From Thelonectria olida (Eukaryota; Ascomycota; Sordariomycetes; Hypocreales; Nectriaceae): a stretch of DNA of 64,000 nt. The translations under genes and the position numbers were made by a program. The notes beneath the pieces are model-generated. The model did not search any database, had not been told where the DNA came from, and saw only the letters and a program-made list of their open reading frames with translations. Shown here piece after piece: positions 43,639 to 55,417 of this stretch. The DNA lies in assembly GCA_020736575.1 (NCBI GenBank), contig JAGPYM010000019.1, positions 372,001 through 436,000 on the forward strand, given 5' to 3'. How positions within the stretch are numbered: the first letter of the stretch is position 1; the number at the start of each line of letters is the position of its first letter.

Positions 43639-44934
43639 ATGGGCGGTGTCGGTCGGAACCTCGTGCAGTTCGAGCTGAAATGGCATTGCCGCTCAGATGG
43701 CACGATCGAGAGGCTCAAGGACCGAGAGAGAGCCCCCCTCGAGGAGAATCCCCGCCTCGCGCGGACCATGAACGAAACGGACACAGTGCTCCCCTCTCGA
43801 AGGGAGACCAGAATCCACACGCCGGGACCCCAGCCGCCGAAGATGAGATACGTAAGTGGGGGTGTGCTCGGCGCGGGACAGTTTGGAGTAGTATATAAAG
43901 CCGTCAACGTGGATTCAGGCAAGTTCATGGCCGTCAAGAAAATGGTCCGGCCCGCCAGAGTAGCACAACAAGAAGAATGGATGAAGTTGAGGCGCGAGGT
44001 GGAGATCCTTTCTAGGATCAGCCACGTGGGTAAGGCGCCTTCACAGCTCTAACATGGGGACTGATGTCAATGCTAGGAACACGTTGTGGACTACATCTCG
44101 TCGCAGGGCTGGAACGGGCCCGAGGTGGAGATATTCATGGGTCTAAAAGAAGGAACCTCAACGTCGTTAGTCTACGGCAAGTGCTCCATCCCCATCGCCG
44201 ACCTTGCCCAGACTGTCTTGCATCATATGCTCCAAGCCATCGATTGTCTTGCAATGCAGGGCATCATCCATCGAGATGTAAAACCAGAGAACATTCTCTA
44301 CATATCGCGGCAAGGCCAATATCATTTCCAGCTCGGAGATTTCGGCCTCAGCAACCGCCAGATCATCGCAGCTACATATTCTGGCACGCCACTGTACATG
44401 GCTCCAGAGATGTTCCAAAATGGGGAGCAGACACACAAAGTAGATGTTTGGTCACTCTTCGTCACGATGCTATGGACATTAAATACCCAAGGGTTCCGTG
44501 AGGTATCGAACAGCTTCAAGGCCCATCAAGATGCTCGAAGCGTGATTTTGTCGGTGGCCTCACACGTCGACGTTATTCGGGAAATGGCAAGGATCAACCC
44601 AGAGGAGCGCGCTTCCTCGGCGCAGATGCTTGTCAAGTGCTACAGTGGGAAAGGGCTCACCACTCCACGAAATCAGGTCCCGCCTCTGATTAGTCTCGCA
44701 AAAGCCGACAGAAAAGCTTCCGCCTCAGTTGGCCCTGTGTCGACGAGTCCAGTGCAAACAAAACCGAGAGGTTTACGGAAGACGGTGAATCCGGCTACGG
44801 CCGGGGCTCAATTCCGCGTCGAGAAAGCTCGCATTCCTCAAGCGCAACCAAGACAGCCAGTGACCTTAGTGAGCCGCCAAATTCCTGGTGGTTTTCCCGG
44901 CGGCACTATTAATAGTTCGGCATATGGAGTATAA
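43639..44934 (+). CDS. Serine/threonine protein kinase, 414 aa
   Basis: Exon 1 43639-44025, 51-nt intron (GTGGGT..GCTAG) and exon 2 44077-44934. Splicing joins LSRISH to EHVVDYISS in frame. Kinase landmarks are complete: G-loop [14 protein letters not shown] (about 75-88), Lys in FMAVKKM (about 100), catalytic loop [12 protein letters not shown] (about 192-203), GDFGLS (about 216), [11 protein letters not shown] and [10 protein letters not shown]. The tail after about 290 is basic, Pro/Gln-rich and disordered ([10 protein letters not shown]). The 5' end is unsure: coding-like sequence stays open back to about 43555 without an earlier ATG (first ATG 43639), and family members I recall have a longer N-terminus. 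The gene may be truncated at the AT-rich junction just upstream. Catalytic domain intact. Confidence 0.8.
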
Positions 44935-45318
44935 TGTGGATGATGGCGTTGTTAACTGCATTTTGAAATTTTTACTTGAGATGTTTGCGTAGCAGGTTTG
45001 ACAGTTTGTAACTTATTAGTTGTCACAAGAAGTACCAACATCTGAAGGATCGTGACGAGGTTAACGCGATAAATCTTGCAACTCAAGCAGTCCATACCGG
45101 ACCATGGCTGCGAATCGGAATATCGGGTGGTCTAATGATAGACACTGAATGACCGTTCCAAGCGTGCCACTGGGTGGCGAACTATCCAACCCTCGTCTCT
45201 CCCACAAGTTCCCTACGACTCCTCCTCCGGTTTTTGACCAAGCGTCACAATGCTAACGTCGCTACAATCAGCCTTTTTTCTTCAGTGGATGGGGCTGGCA
45301 GAGTTGCCGTCCTAGCAC
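44935..45318. other. Intergenic, convergent 3' ends
   Basis: Between the kinase (plus) and the methyltransferase (minus); no gene seen. Confidence 0.5.
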
Positions 45319-46857
45319 TCACACTTCCCAATAAGCATGGACTTTTGGATTGCGCATTTCGGCTCGTACTTCTGTGAGAAAGTCCAAAATCTCCTCTTGG
45401 CTCATACCCAGTCCATGCGCCAGCAGTATTGTGCTGATGGCTTCCAGGTTACCTTCGATATTCGCCAAGGTCCAGAGCCCAATCTCCTTGTACTTGGGAT
45501 CCTTGGGCCATGTGTTGATGGGCCATTTGAAGACCTTGCGATGAACGTTGACGAATCCTTGTGCCCTGAGACGGCCTTCGTGGTTGAGTCCCTCATCGAA
45601 GGAACGTCCCAATTTCGCGGCGCCTTTGATGGTTAATTCATCCCATTTGTTCAGTGGAGAGTCGGCCTTGAGGGTTCCATCGTCGGATTTGGCGGGAAAG
45701 GTTGGATCAATGACCTCGACCCAGCCACCGGGTTCCAGAAAACTATGTTAAGCAGGACATGAGAGTTGGTCCAAGGATACATGGGAAGAACTTACTCCCA
45801 GCATTGAGTTGTGAACTTGTCCCAGTCGGCAAAGCTTCCGGTCATCAGGCGCACAAAAATGTAATCAAATTTTGTGCCCCAAGTCCAGGGCTTTTCCACG
45901 TCATCGACCTCGAAAGTGCAATTGGGCGGAACGCTAACTACTGGTGAGACAAAGAACGTCGAGAACTAGGGAGAGTAGCTGCTCACAAAGCTGGCTGGAT
46001 AGCAGCAATATCTACACCGATGACCTGTCCGGGATGAGCGATACACTTCCTTGCATGGATAAGGGAATTGGGAATGCCATCTTCTTACATCTGCGTGGGG
46101 ATGTCCGTCGGCTGTAATATCCAGAGTAAGCTTTCCCATTTTACAGTAGACATGCTCAAGAATTCGACGCACCAAAGTCTATCGCCCACACGCCAGTGCC
46201 AGTTCCGACATCTAGTACACGCTTGGCGGTGTCAGCGTTTGGAGAGAAATATGATTTACCGCCGAAAGTGAGGAGGAGGTGGTGGTTTTGAAGATCTTTT
46301 ATGGTATTGTCAGCTTTGCATGTATCCATCGACAACACGTATTGTCGCTACCTAGTCTATCAGACTCGTGCTACCAGGAGACAGTTAGCGATGTGGATGC
46401 CAGAAAGCTGAAACGACTATATTACTTCGTCGCTGGGGAGAAAGTATGCTGTTTATGATAAGATTAGCTCAACGCCGGAGGTTTACATGAGTGGCAACTT
46501 GCAACGTACTTTCGTCTCGATGATATCCGCGACCGTGCAGCATGTGATACTCGCGGAGGCTCGAGCGCAAGGACGCCGTTGAGAGCTCGTCGTCGGTCTT
46601 GGGGATGACAAGAAAAAGGAATGAGCCAGTGACATTATTGGGCTCAATTAGACACTACTCACGACTCCAACGGCCGAATCGTCATCAGCTGCTACATCGG
46701 GCTCCTAAGTCGTGTCAGGTGAAGAGTTGGATGGTACGATCGCGGGCCGTCCCGCAGTTCCACGCACCAGAGGAGCGGGGTCGACAGCATGTTCGGGGGA
46801 AACACTCCCGGCCGGCGGCGAGGCAGATTTGCTGGGCTGTCGAGGCGGAGTGACCAT
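45319..46857 (-). CDS. LaeA-like SAM-dependent methyltransferase, 346 aa, nine exons
   Basis: Exons 46857-46768, 46704-46663, 46597-46510, 46448-46426, 46347-46173, 46111-46089, 46024-45987, 45933-45796 and 45742-45319 (1041 nt); introns 49-78 nt range, most 53-65. Start ATG 46857 (MVTPPRQPSK). After a Pro/Ser N-terminus comes LSTASLRSSLREYHMLHGR, typical of this family, then motif I VLDVGTGTGVWAIDFA (about 125-140), HADVIGVDIAAIQPAFVPPNC, FEVDDVEKPWTW, FDYIFVRLMTGSFADW and FLEPGGWVEVIDPTFP. The end is LGMSQEEILDFLTEVRAEM. Two exons are only 23 nt. LaeA-like methyltransferases include global regulators of secondary metabolism, but most paralogues are uncharacterised. Family secure; exact function and first two exons less so. 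Confidence 0.82.
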
Positions 46858-47577
46858 CGCGGTTGTCTCTTGGCCGATACGAGCTCAACTCTCGGACTGG
46901 GACGAAGCAACGAGAAGAGAGGCAAGATTGAGGACAATGAACGGGCGGGGTATTTGGTCTTTTGAGAGATGTTCCTTGGCATACTTGTTGGTCCGGGTAA
47001 TTATCCGGATAGCACATGCTGCTACGTAGCATGATTTTGGTGTTGTGGCGCTCTGTTGGTTCGACACCGCAGACCTCTGCTGCTATTTGTATGGTGGATT
47101 GTCTCTCGGTTGCATGAATGCGGCAGGGATCAGTTGAAGGAGGGGATTGCAATCACCTGCCACATTGGCAGTAGCCGTTTGACTCGCTAAGCCAATTCTA
47201 TTTGAGTAATTTTGAGGACTCCTGCGGGCGGGACAGTCTACATTGGGAATTCCTACTTCCTACCAACTAGTTCCAACAGTGCTAAGTACCTGGGCAGTTT
47301 AAGTCTCCAGGAGGCCGCATACCACACATAGGCGTTGCGAGTATAATCAGTCGATGAAAACCATTGCATGGTTCTGCATACAACCACTGGGATAGTTTCA
47401 CAAGAGGCCAATCAGAATGATAGCGAACAATTCGATTGTGGTGCATGTGCAGACACCACTCCGTTACGTATTTGCTAACTGAGAAGACAACGGCGACTCA
47501 ACTGCTCCCAGCCATATCGCCATGCCCACACCAAGAGTCGCACCTTTGTATCCTGGCGTCGTCCGAGTTGTTCCTCT
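46858..47577. other. Intergenic region, 0.7 kb
   Basis: Upstream of the methyltransferase and 3' of the CFEM gene; no supported gene. Confidence 0.5.
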
Positions 47578-47927
47578 CTAGGCGCAAGCTGTGCAGACAG
47601 CAGCCGCAGCATCTCGAACGGAAAGAGCCGTGGCAAGTCCACAGTTGTTGAGGACGCAGTTGAGAGCAGAAGCTTGCACAGCATCCGAGCTGGCGCACTG
47701 GCAGGCAAGATTAGTGCAACCTACAGCGGAGGCTGCAGAGCTAATGCAGGGAACCTAGGCAGATCAGTTAGCATGTGCTATATGTTTATATCCCCCCTCA
47801 TACGGGATCAACTTACACCACATGTGGGAATAGCAGAGGTCTGAGGGCAGTCAGTGACCGCAGCCTGGGGCATAGCAAAGGCGATGCCGGAAAGAGCAGC
47901 CATGAGGAAGGTAGTGGTAAAATGCAT
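47578..47927 (-). CDS. Small secreted CFEM-domain protein, 95 aa
   Basis: Exons 47927-47817 and 47754-47578 with a 62-nt intron (GTAAGT..CTAG) in phase 0. ATG 47927 opens a signal peptide (MHFTTTFLMAALSGIAFA, cleavage probably after AFA). The mature part is a CFEM fold: TDCPQTSAIPTCG, VPCISSAASAVGCTN, LACQCASSDAVQASAL, NCVLNNCGLATALS and a final VCTACA. Ten cysteines in all. CFEM proteins are fungal-specific; some bind haem or act as effectors or wall proteins. No GPI-type tail and no Ser/Thr stalk, so probably released. Without the intron the two Cys halves lie in separated frames. Confidence 0.88.
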
Positions 47928-48021
47928 TTTGAGTAGATTGTTGTAGCTTGTTGTTTATAAAGTGTTATGAAGTGTATGTGGATGAGTTTGTTCTTTCAAC
48001 AGCAGGGAGACACTGATGGTA

Positions 48022-48027
48022 TTTATA
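48022..48027 (-). promoter_or_regulatory. TATA box of the CFEM gene
   Basis: TATAAA on the minus strand, about 95 nt upstream of ATG 47927, a usual distance for highly expressed secreted-protein genes. Sequence-based inference. Confidence 0.45.
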
Positions 48028-51000
48028 CTTTGATATCCTCTCCTCCACACCGGACGGGCGGTCGTAGGGTGCGTGATAATTAAGTTGACCACTCCACTTA
48101 TTGGCAACCCGTGCCCTTGGCTACTTACTTTTTCAAGTAAAGTTAATACATATTTTTGGTTTTCAAATAATACCCTCTCAAAGTTGGTAGGTAGAAACCC
48201 TAGGTGGCCGGCAAGCGGGGTCGTCAACTTGCATACTGCCTAGGTTGCCAGGGCAAAAGTTCGTCTTTTCTTGGGCATTGAAAGCCAAACGAACGTCTCT
48301 TTGCCTTCCATGACTCCGACAGTGTTACTTCCGGGATCCTTCCCTGATTCCAACGAGTTAAAACCGGTAATATTTCCCCATGGGGTCCCCGGATCTTCCT
48401 GGCCGCTCCGATGTTATCATGTACAGGGGCAAAAGCGGCCGACCGGCCGAACAATGCAACAGTAAGCTCGCATCGTCGGCATGGCATGTGAATCTCACCA
48501 GGTTAAAAATCATGTGTCTGGGGTAAAGGCGTTGTGTTTGACATTCAACGGGCTGATTGATGGAACCGCGAGCCACACTTCCCCGCATTCAAGTGCCATC
48601 AATGTTCAAATTAACCCCGCAAGGAGATCATCGTCCTGAATCCGGTAGACGCAGTGATTTCTAGATAAGATCACCGGTATTAAAAGCCTGGGGAACCACC
48701 TGGACTAGGTTAGGTTCCCGATGAACCCCAGCTCGCCCTGCGAGACTATTTTGGAGCTATTCTCATCTTGGACATATATCCTGTAGAGCCATCGTCCTTG
48801 TATCTGCTTGTCCTAGCGAGGCACTGCACATCTGACACCAGGAGAGACAGGAACTGAAATTACTCGTGAAAAGATGTCAAACTCCGTTTAATGCTCATCG
48901 CTCAAGCAAGCGTTGTCGGCTGCTGGGGCTTTGCAAACACGACTCTTCCTGTCATGACAAAGGAGGAGGGAGAAGAAAGAGGGCTCGGAGTCTTAGCTTA
49001 ATAGCATGCTGATTATAGACCGGGGGCGGTCCAGTGACTTCTTTGGAGCTCGACGAGCGTACGGAGCTGTCGAAGTTGAACGAACTCTCGTTATGTGAAT
49101 ATGCCTCGGTTTACTGCTGATCGACTCGTTTTGAGTTCTAGAATACCACATGTGATAATGGGCCATTCTCACATGATACAACCGTTAATCAAGGTGCCTT
49201 GTGTGACTATACGAGATTGTAATAATAACTCACCCGCAGAAGTGGTAGGGGTCGCTCAGCAGAGGTTGTAGCTAATGAAGTTATTAAAGTGTTGAAAATT
49301 ATAGGTTTAAGAATTTGACGGCTAAATCTAGGTGCAGAGTTATGATATATCTAGGTGAGAAGAGTTTAGATTCAACAATATCAGCTAAGACAACAAACTG
49401 ACCTGCTGAGGCAGCGTGTGTTGAAATCAGCAAGCGATGCCTGGGTGGGAACAGCCACATGTCATGGAAATATTGTAAGTATAATTAAGAGCCTGGAGGA
49501 CTAGATCAGCCCATTAATCGAAATGGTGATAAATAAGCCCGGCGCATGTGGACTGAGGGCCAGGCACATGCGGCGCAGGCACAGCAAGGGAGGCTGCGTA
49601 AAGCAAGAGCGATTTTATCGCTCTGAATTCGAGTTAGACTGTAAAGGTCATACATGGCGTCTTTGTTGACAACAGATTCTTCGCATTGCACCTCTTTCTC
49701 GTCAGTACAGCCCAATCTAACAGCGGTATTTATTGAATAGAGTGGCCTTCCACAACATCGACAGCACGACCAAGACTGCCATTGTCTCGCGAAAAGCTGT
49801 AGAGATAACCCCAATCCTGCGCTAGCAAATCGCCCATGATGAAGCAGACAGCTCATACACTAGATGACCCCAATCCTTATAGTGGCTGCGTCTTATAATT
49901 ATGGGATGAATCACGAAGATCGGGGCGACTAAATGAGACAGACGAGGGACCTGATCTTACTCTCTGGCGGGGGAGTGGGAAGCTCTCACTTTCACTTACT
50001 GCGAGGTATGGTCCTGGTAATACGTAGTCGCCTTTTGTAATCGCACGTCTAGCTAAATTGAACACAATGGATCGGGTAGAATGAGTGACGCTGACTCATT
50101 TGGCGAACAGGCTGTTCAACGCATTCCAGAAGGAAAGCCAGTCAAGGCGGAATTCTCGGCCTGAAAAAGAATTTACACCTTGAAGCAGTCCAAAGATGAA
50201 AAAGGCTAACTATGCCCGTTGCTTCTCACGTGAGGCCGTCCACTTGGGAGCCCACGATCCAAGGCGAAGAAGCTGAAGAATGCCCATAGCGCCAAACAAC
50301 AGTGATACCAGAAGGCGCCGGGACGTAGAGTCCATCTGATGTTGCAATTTGTAACTCGAAATATTGGTGTGTTTTGATTGGGCACACATCCCAGTCGTCA
50401 ACTTCGAATGGGCAGGGTGGGTGGCAGAATTGGATGCCCACCTCTGCTGCAGAATGGTGCATAGCCTGATAATGTGTGGCGCTCGCTGTTAGGCCTCGAC
50501 GCCTAGCAAATTCAGCTGCGGCAAGCTAATCATGCATTTATGACGCCTTTTCATGTCATTTCCACATTGCCTTGCTTTTTGGATTGTTTCCGAGGGCTGC
50601 ATAATGTATGACTGAAGACGCAGTAGCCGTAGATTAGGTGTCGAGTCTCAGGTCTTGTATCGACCACAACGGTATCCCGAAGATGACAGACAAGTCCAAA
50701 TCGCCAGTGCTTTTAGTAACGACCATGGGTGGTAGGAGGGCTCTTTTGGTTAACACTTCAGCTCTATCAAGAATACCTCAAGAGCAGGCTCCCATGCCCA
50801 GGTACGTCGCCTTCAGGAGTCAACTCCACGTCTTGGGCGCTCTCCGATGCGCGACGGAGCACGACCCGAAGGGGCACATCCATGTATTCCAAGCTTCGCT
50901 AAACTGGCGGATGCAATAGGTCTTAGGTTGGAAACCACGGTGGGCTATTACATAATCGTTCAATGGACAGACTCCAAGAAGAAATGACACGTTGGGCAAG

Positions 51001-51645
51001 CCGGATTTGCTGCAGGTATGCTTATGGTTATGGGAACTCAGGGGATGCGCCATCACAATAGGGTAGCCAGAAAGACATTATTGACAAGAGAACAGCACCT
51101 CGACGCCTTTCGAAGCTTAATATATCATCCAGTCAGGAATCATCCCTGGACAAGTTCGCACTGGTCTTGACCCCTTTTGGATGACGGGCGGCGCTGAAGA
51201 CCAGCTGAAAGCAAACCCCAATTTAGTCTCCCTCTAGTTTTGAGATGTGGCTCGGGTCTGCCCATAGTTTGCTGTGCAGCTGAACCTTAAATACGAAGAG
51301 CTCTAGAGCATACGAAGCACCCTCCAGAGATGTTTCAAGAATGGTCACTGCAAATGCTAAGTTTAAAGCAGAGATGACCTAGTAAGCTTGGCTTTCCAGT
51401 TGATAGTTCTACAGGTCAGCAGCATCTGGGAACTAAAGAACTACCCACAGACACCGATCCATGACAAGTGCACCTTTGGACTCCGAGAAGGCCAAGGTAG
51501 TGTGAGAGTAGGGGATTATAAGTACCCAGCTCCAGGAAGGCCTACAGCTTCTCCAAGTAGTGTCTGATACACGTTAATGAGAACGTTGAAATCATCCAAT
51601 TCCCACTACTCTATACGTTCATGTTCGTATCCTTGAGTTCCTAAG
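48028..51645. other. Gene-poor region, 3.6 kb
   Basis: No recognisable gene. The best candidate is a 78-codon minus frame, 50462-50226, with a real ATG and four cysteines (GIQFCHPPCPFEVDDWDVC), but with no signal peptide or known family. Many short frames and stops elsewhere. Confidence 0.4.
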
Positions 51646-52309
51646 ATGCAGCTTCTGTCCACCCTCGTCTTCATTGGGGTAGCCTCTGCCTCCCTCGCTC
51701 GGATGGCTGTAAGATCGCCGGCATTGATGGCTTTAGAGGGCGTCATGGAAGCGGCAGTGTCGAAGCGTCAGATTCGTTTCTGCGACAGGGTGCCCCCAGG
51801 TCCCAACCTATGCGAGAGATCTTGCGGCGCGGGATACGTGCAGTGCATTAATCCCACGACCTGCTACAACCCTGGCAAAGGTGACGTGTGCTGCTCCAAT
51901 GGAAGTAAGTCCGTCCAACTGGAGAGAGTCTTTTGCAGTTTAAGACATTTAACTCATGTTTGAAGGCTACTGCCTCGCTGGCGAATACTGCACCAACAAC
52001 GGTTGCTGCCCCGATGGAACTTCGCTCGAAGAATGCGGCGCTACAGTAACCCTGAGCGTTGTTCCGCCCCCAGCTACCTCTCAGTCGTCTCAGCCATCTG
52101 CATCGTCTGCACCATCTCAGCCGTCTGAGCCGACTCAACCGACTCAACCGTCGAAGCCGTCGATAACCTCTGCGCCCAACGCCACCGTAGCCACGCCAAC
52201 CGCGCCCGTGACCCCTCCTCCGATCGTCACCGCTGGCGCAGTAAGGAATGCAGAATTGGGTGTTCTAGCTGCTCTTGGAGGTCTTGGTGCCTTCTTGATG
52301 GCCGCATGA
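51646..52309 (+). CDS. GPI-anchored cysteine-rich surface protein, 200 aa
   Basis: Exons 51646-51904 and 51966-52309, 61-nt intron (GTAAGT..TGAAG), phase 1. Signal peptide MQLLSTLVFIGVASASLA. Mature N-terminal half has paired cysteines: RQIRFCDRVPPGPNLCERSC, YVQCINPTTCYN and GDVCCSNGSYCLAGEYC, then NNGCCPDGTSLEECGA. A Ser/Pro/Thr/Gln stalk with repeated PSQPSEPTQPTQPSKPS follows. The C-terminal hydrophobic tail (LGVLAALGGLGAFLMAA) after a small-residue stretch is a GPI attachment signal. Similar to fungal GPI-anchored serine-rich wall proteins; role in the wall or as adhesin is inferred. Intact. Confidence 0.85.
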
Positions 52310-52853
52310 TCTGACGAATAATATTCCATCCCCCGATGCAATTCTTGTAGGTTTCGAATAGCGCTCTGTGTTGGAAAATACTTCCTCTCCTTAGGTCGAG
52401 TAAATCAATCTTCTTGAACTCTATAAGAAGCAAACGGGGAGGGCAAAGAAATCTGCGGGAAGTTGTGTTCAGGTTTGGATCAGATACTTTATATACTACT
52501 TTACTGAGGGCTATTTAATACTCAAAGTATGCAACACTGTCTTAGAAGCTCATGCCAATGCTTTCTTAATGCCACAAATTTCGCCTTGAGGATTTGCGCG
52601 ATCGCACGTAGCACATTAGGGTTGTTGCCAGGTCCTATTTAGCTGGGGTCATCAAGCTCGAGCGCGTCAAACCTCAAAGCAGGCTCATGGACAGGACTGT
52701 GGTCAGCCTGCGCCCAGCCTTGCGTTTTCATGATGCCACGGCTGTGGGTTGTAATATGGTGATTGAAAAGTGTGGATTAAATCATAGGCATAAATGGTGC
52801 TTTTCTAGAAGGAAATCTGCAATCGGCTATTGATACATAAGCGCTATGCTTGA
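52310..52853. other. Intergenic region
   Basis: No gene recognised between the surface protein and the TF relic. Confidence 0.5.
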
Positions 52854-53610
52854 CTAGAAGGTCTGGTATCCAAATGTATCCAAAAGGTCATTTATGGCAA
52901 ATTGGGAAAAGAAGTCATCTAGCGAGACCTGCCCCTCACTATCGCTCCCTTCTATCGATGAGAAGAAAGGGGGTTCGACCTGGCTCACATGTTGTCCTGA
53001 CTGTTCATCAGTCCAAGGCTGGACGTACTTGGCTGTAACACGAAGAGTGGCATTTGAATCGTGGTTCGACGCCGAGAGTACCGCAGCGGCCGAAGAATCG
53101 CCTGACATGCTGCAATACGGCGGTGGATCCAAAATCTTCCAGAAGCTTGCAGTGTTGAATGTGACTGTAGAGTTATCCGTTCCATCTTCAGCAGCTGAAT
53201 GGAGTTCACGGAGGATATACAACTGCTCTTATGTTCATAATGGGGCCCGGCAAGACGGTAGATACGGAACAAACCTTTTGGTGAGCATGTAACCAGTGGA
53301 AAGAGAGACGTTCTAAGAACTTTCACAAAGGTAGACACCTTTCCGAGCTTTCATCGCAATGTGCTGGTCCTGAGAAAGTTGGAAGAGCCAAGGAATGATG
53401 GCGATGGTGGCGACTTGGTGCCCATCAATGGATCATTAACTTCGAGCTGCATTTCCTCAAATGTCTGGAGAAGCCGGATCACCCAGCCCGTATGGAACAA
53501 GGCTTGATCAATAACTTGCTGGAGGAAGAGCTTAGGTTGAGATTCGTAATTCAGATCACGCAGAGCCGCTAGGTGAATGAAGGGGTGGTTAAGGACTGCC
53601 AGCGCCGCAG
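52854..53610 (-). pseudogene. C-terminal remnant of a fungal transcription factor
   Basis: Minus-strand pieces read like the end of a fungal-specific TF: LRDLNYESQPKLFLQQVIDQ, ALFHTGWVIRLLQTFEEMQL, then in another frame AIIPWLFQLSQDQHIAMKAR. In yet another come ILRELHSAAEDGTDNS and an acidic tail ending SLDDFFSQFAINDLLDTFGY. No DNA-binding domain lies upstream; the sequence stops matching at about 53610, where an unrelated transporter relic begins on the other strand. Frame changes plus truncation make it dead. TF identity rests on the general pattern, so moderate. Confidence 0.4.
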
Positions 53611-53617
53611 GGGATGA

Positions 53618-54300
53618 GCCGGTACCCCTTTCTACTTCCTAATCGTGGCTGAGATGAGGGAACCTCGCCATTACACAAGGGCACTGATTCTTTGCCAATC
53701 CGTTGTGGCGGTTACATACCTCGTTATTGGAATTATTGTCTATTATTTCTGCGGGCCTTATGTAGCGTCTCCCGCACTCGGTTCTGCGGGAAAGCTTCTT
53801 AAGCAGATCAGCTACGGAATTGCTCTCCCGGGATTGATCGTCAGTTCAACTCTGAGCACCCACGTCAGTATTTCATGAGTCCGGACACTTTAGGTATACT
53901 TGCTAACAACATGTAGCTGGCAAGCAAGCACTCCCTTATTCGGATCTTAGGGTCTAAGCACCTTACTACATATACTTTTATCCATTGGGCAACCTGGCTT
54001 GGCTGCGTTTTTCAGTGGCTATCACCGCATACGTTATCGCCAGCGGTATTCCCATATTTGGAGGCCGCGTCTCTCTTATTGGAGCCCTCCTTGGTACACT
54101 CATGTGCTTCCAGCCCTTGGGATGTATGTGGCTTTATATAATTGGAGTAAAGAGCGGATGTCCAAGTGGGTTCTACTCGTGGCCGTAAACGTCACTCTCA
54201 TTGTTTCTGGAACCTTCCTAATGATTGCTGGTACTTATGGATCTGTGGTTGGAATCATTGATTCCTATAAGGCTGATGGGGATCCAAGGCTTGGTCTTGC
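53618..54300 (+). pseudogene. C-terminal half of an amino-acid transporter (AAAP type), frameshifted
   Basis: From about 53618 the frame reads PFYFLIVAEMREPRHYTRAL, then ILCQSVVAVTYLVIGIIVYY, VASPALGSAGKLLKQISYGI and ALPGLIVSSTLSTH. A plausible 59-nt intron follows (GTCAGT at about 53863 to TGTAG near 53919). After it come LASKHSLIRILGSKHLTTYT, a TM segment VAITAYVIASGIPIFGG with LIGALLGTLMCFQPLG in a second frame and WVLLVAVNVTLIVSGTFLM in a third. This matches the last half of fungal amino-acid/auxin permeases (neutral amino acid permease type). The N-terminal half is absent and two frame changes lie near 54000 and 54120. Non-functional. Confidence 0.6.
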
Positions 54301-55417
54301 GCCGATAATTCTAACTCCGTGCAGCCTCGCGATGTTGTTGGAATTACATGGCGATTCCGGGGACATGTATATATGTAAAGAACGCATCAATCAAAGTTCC
54401 GTAGAGGAGAGATCCAGAGGATTCTATGATCTGCGATATAAATTCGAATTAACACAGCATTCAGGTGTATTGTGTAAACTATTCCTAGAGGTGGAAGTCG
54501 AATCACTCGCATAATTAACAAAATGAATATAGAGATACCTCTCTGCTAGCCTGGTAACCTTCTCTTTATCAATCATGTAATGACTACTGTGTTTGTTGAA
54601 GCCGACGACTTTTGGCAGAATGGGCTTCGTTTTCGAAGAGGCTCTCCATGCCGGATAAATACTAGAGCGATGAATGTATTGAAGGCAAGCAGTGAACATG
54701 ACCGCTGGATCCCGAGTTTCCCATCAGTCGAGGGGCAGCCAGGGTTCTAGGAGCACGAAGAATGGTTGGAAATTTGCTATATCACGACTCAAGGATTTGG
54801 AATTTCGAGTATGAGTGTTTGAACATGACATGTCTTTGGATCATTTCAGTGATTTTGAGGTTTTGAGCTGACCATCACTTGCTTGATGGTAGCTTCCACA
54901 CGAAGTAAGGACGGCTCCGTGGGTATATCCTTAACTGGGCTTAATAACACCCTGTGTAGCACATCTACCTGTGGACGCTGCGCACTCCGAACCCAACCCG
55001 CTCGCTTCACTGTTCATATTCCGCTGGCGGGCATCTTAACCACCAAATATGAGACCAAAGGGCTTTGGCGTTAAGATCAAAATTCCAACTGTGTATCCTT
55101 TAGTCGGGATTGAGGTTTTCGAGGCTCACGTTTCTCATCATGTCCAACACTGTCTCCTTCTGGAGCTGGCCACCCTGTCCACTGAACTTCATGATTGTAT
55201 GCTGCGTGACGCTCACTTCGCTGGGGCTCACTTCGCAGGCATTCAAATTGCTGGAAGGCCATTTGATGATGAGGAACTGATGGAGATCAGCTCGGTGGTT
55301 GATAAAGAGCTACAAAATGGAGTGAAAATCCTGTCTAGGCTATAGCTATAGCAATATTAAGAAGACAGAAGGTGCCATAGATGATTCAAGAACAATTCGA
55401 GGAAAACCAAGATCAAA
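54301..55417. other. Gene-poor region, 1.1 kb
   Basis: Contains a 98-codon plus frame with ATG at 55049 and a small repeat (HFAGAHFAGIQIAG), not matched to any family. Otherwise nothing seen. Confidence 0.4.

Noticed and set aside
52050..52170. Tandem repeat as non-coding element
   Set aside because: It is the in-frame Ser/Pro/Thr/Gln stalk of the GPI-anchored protein.
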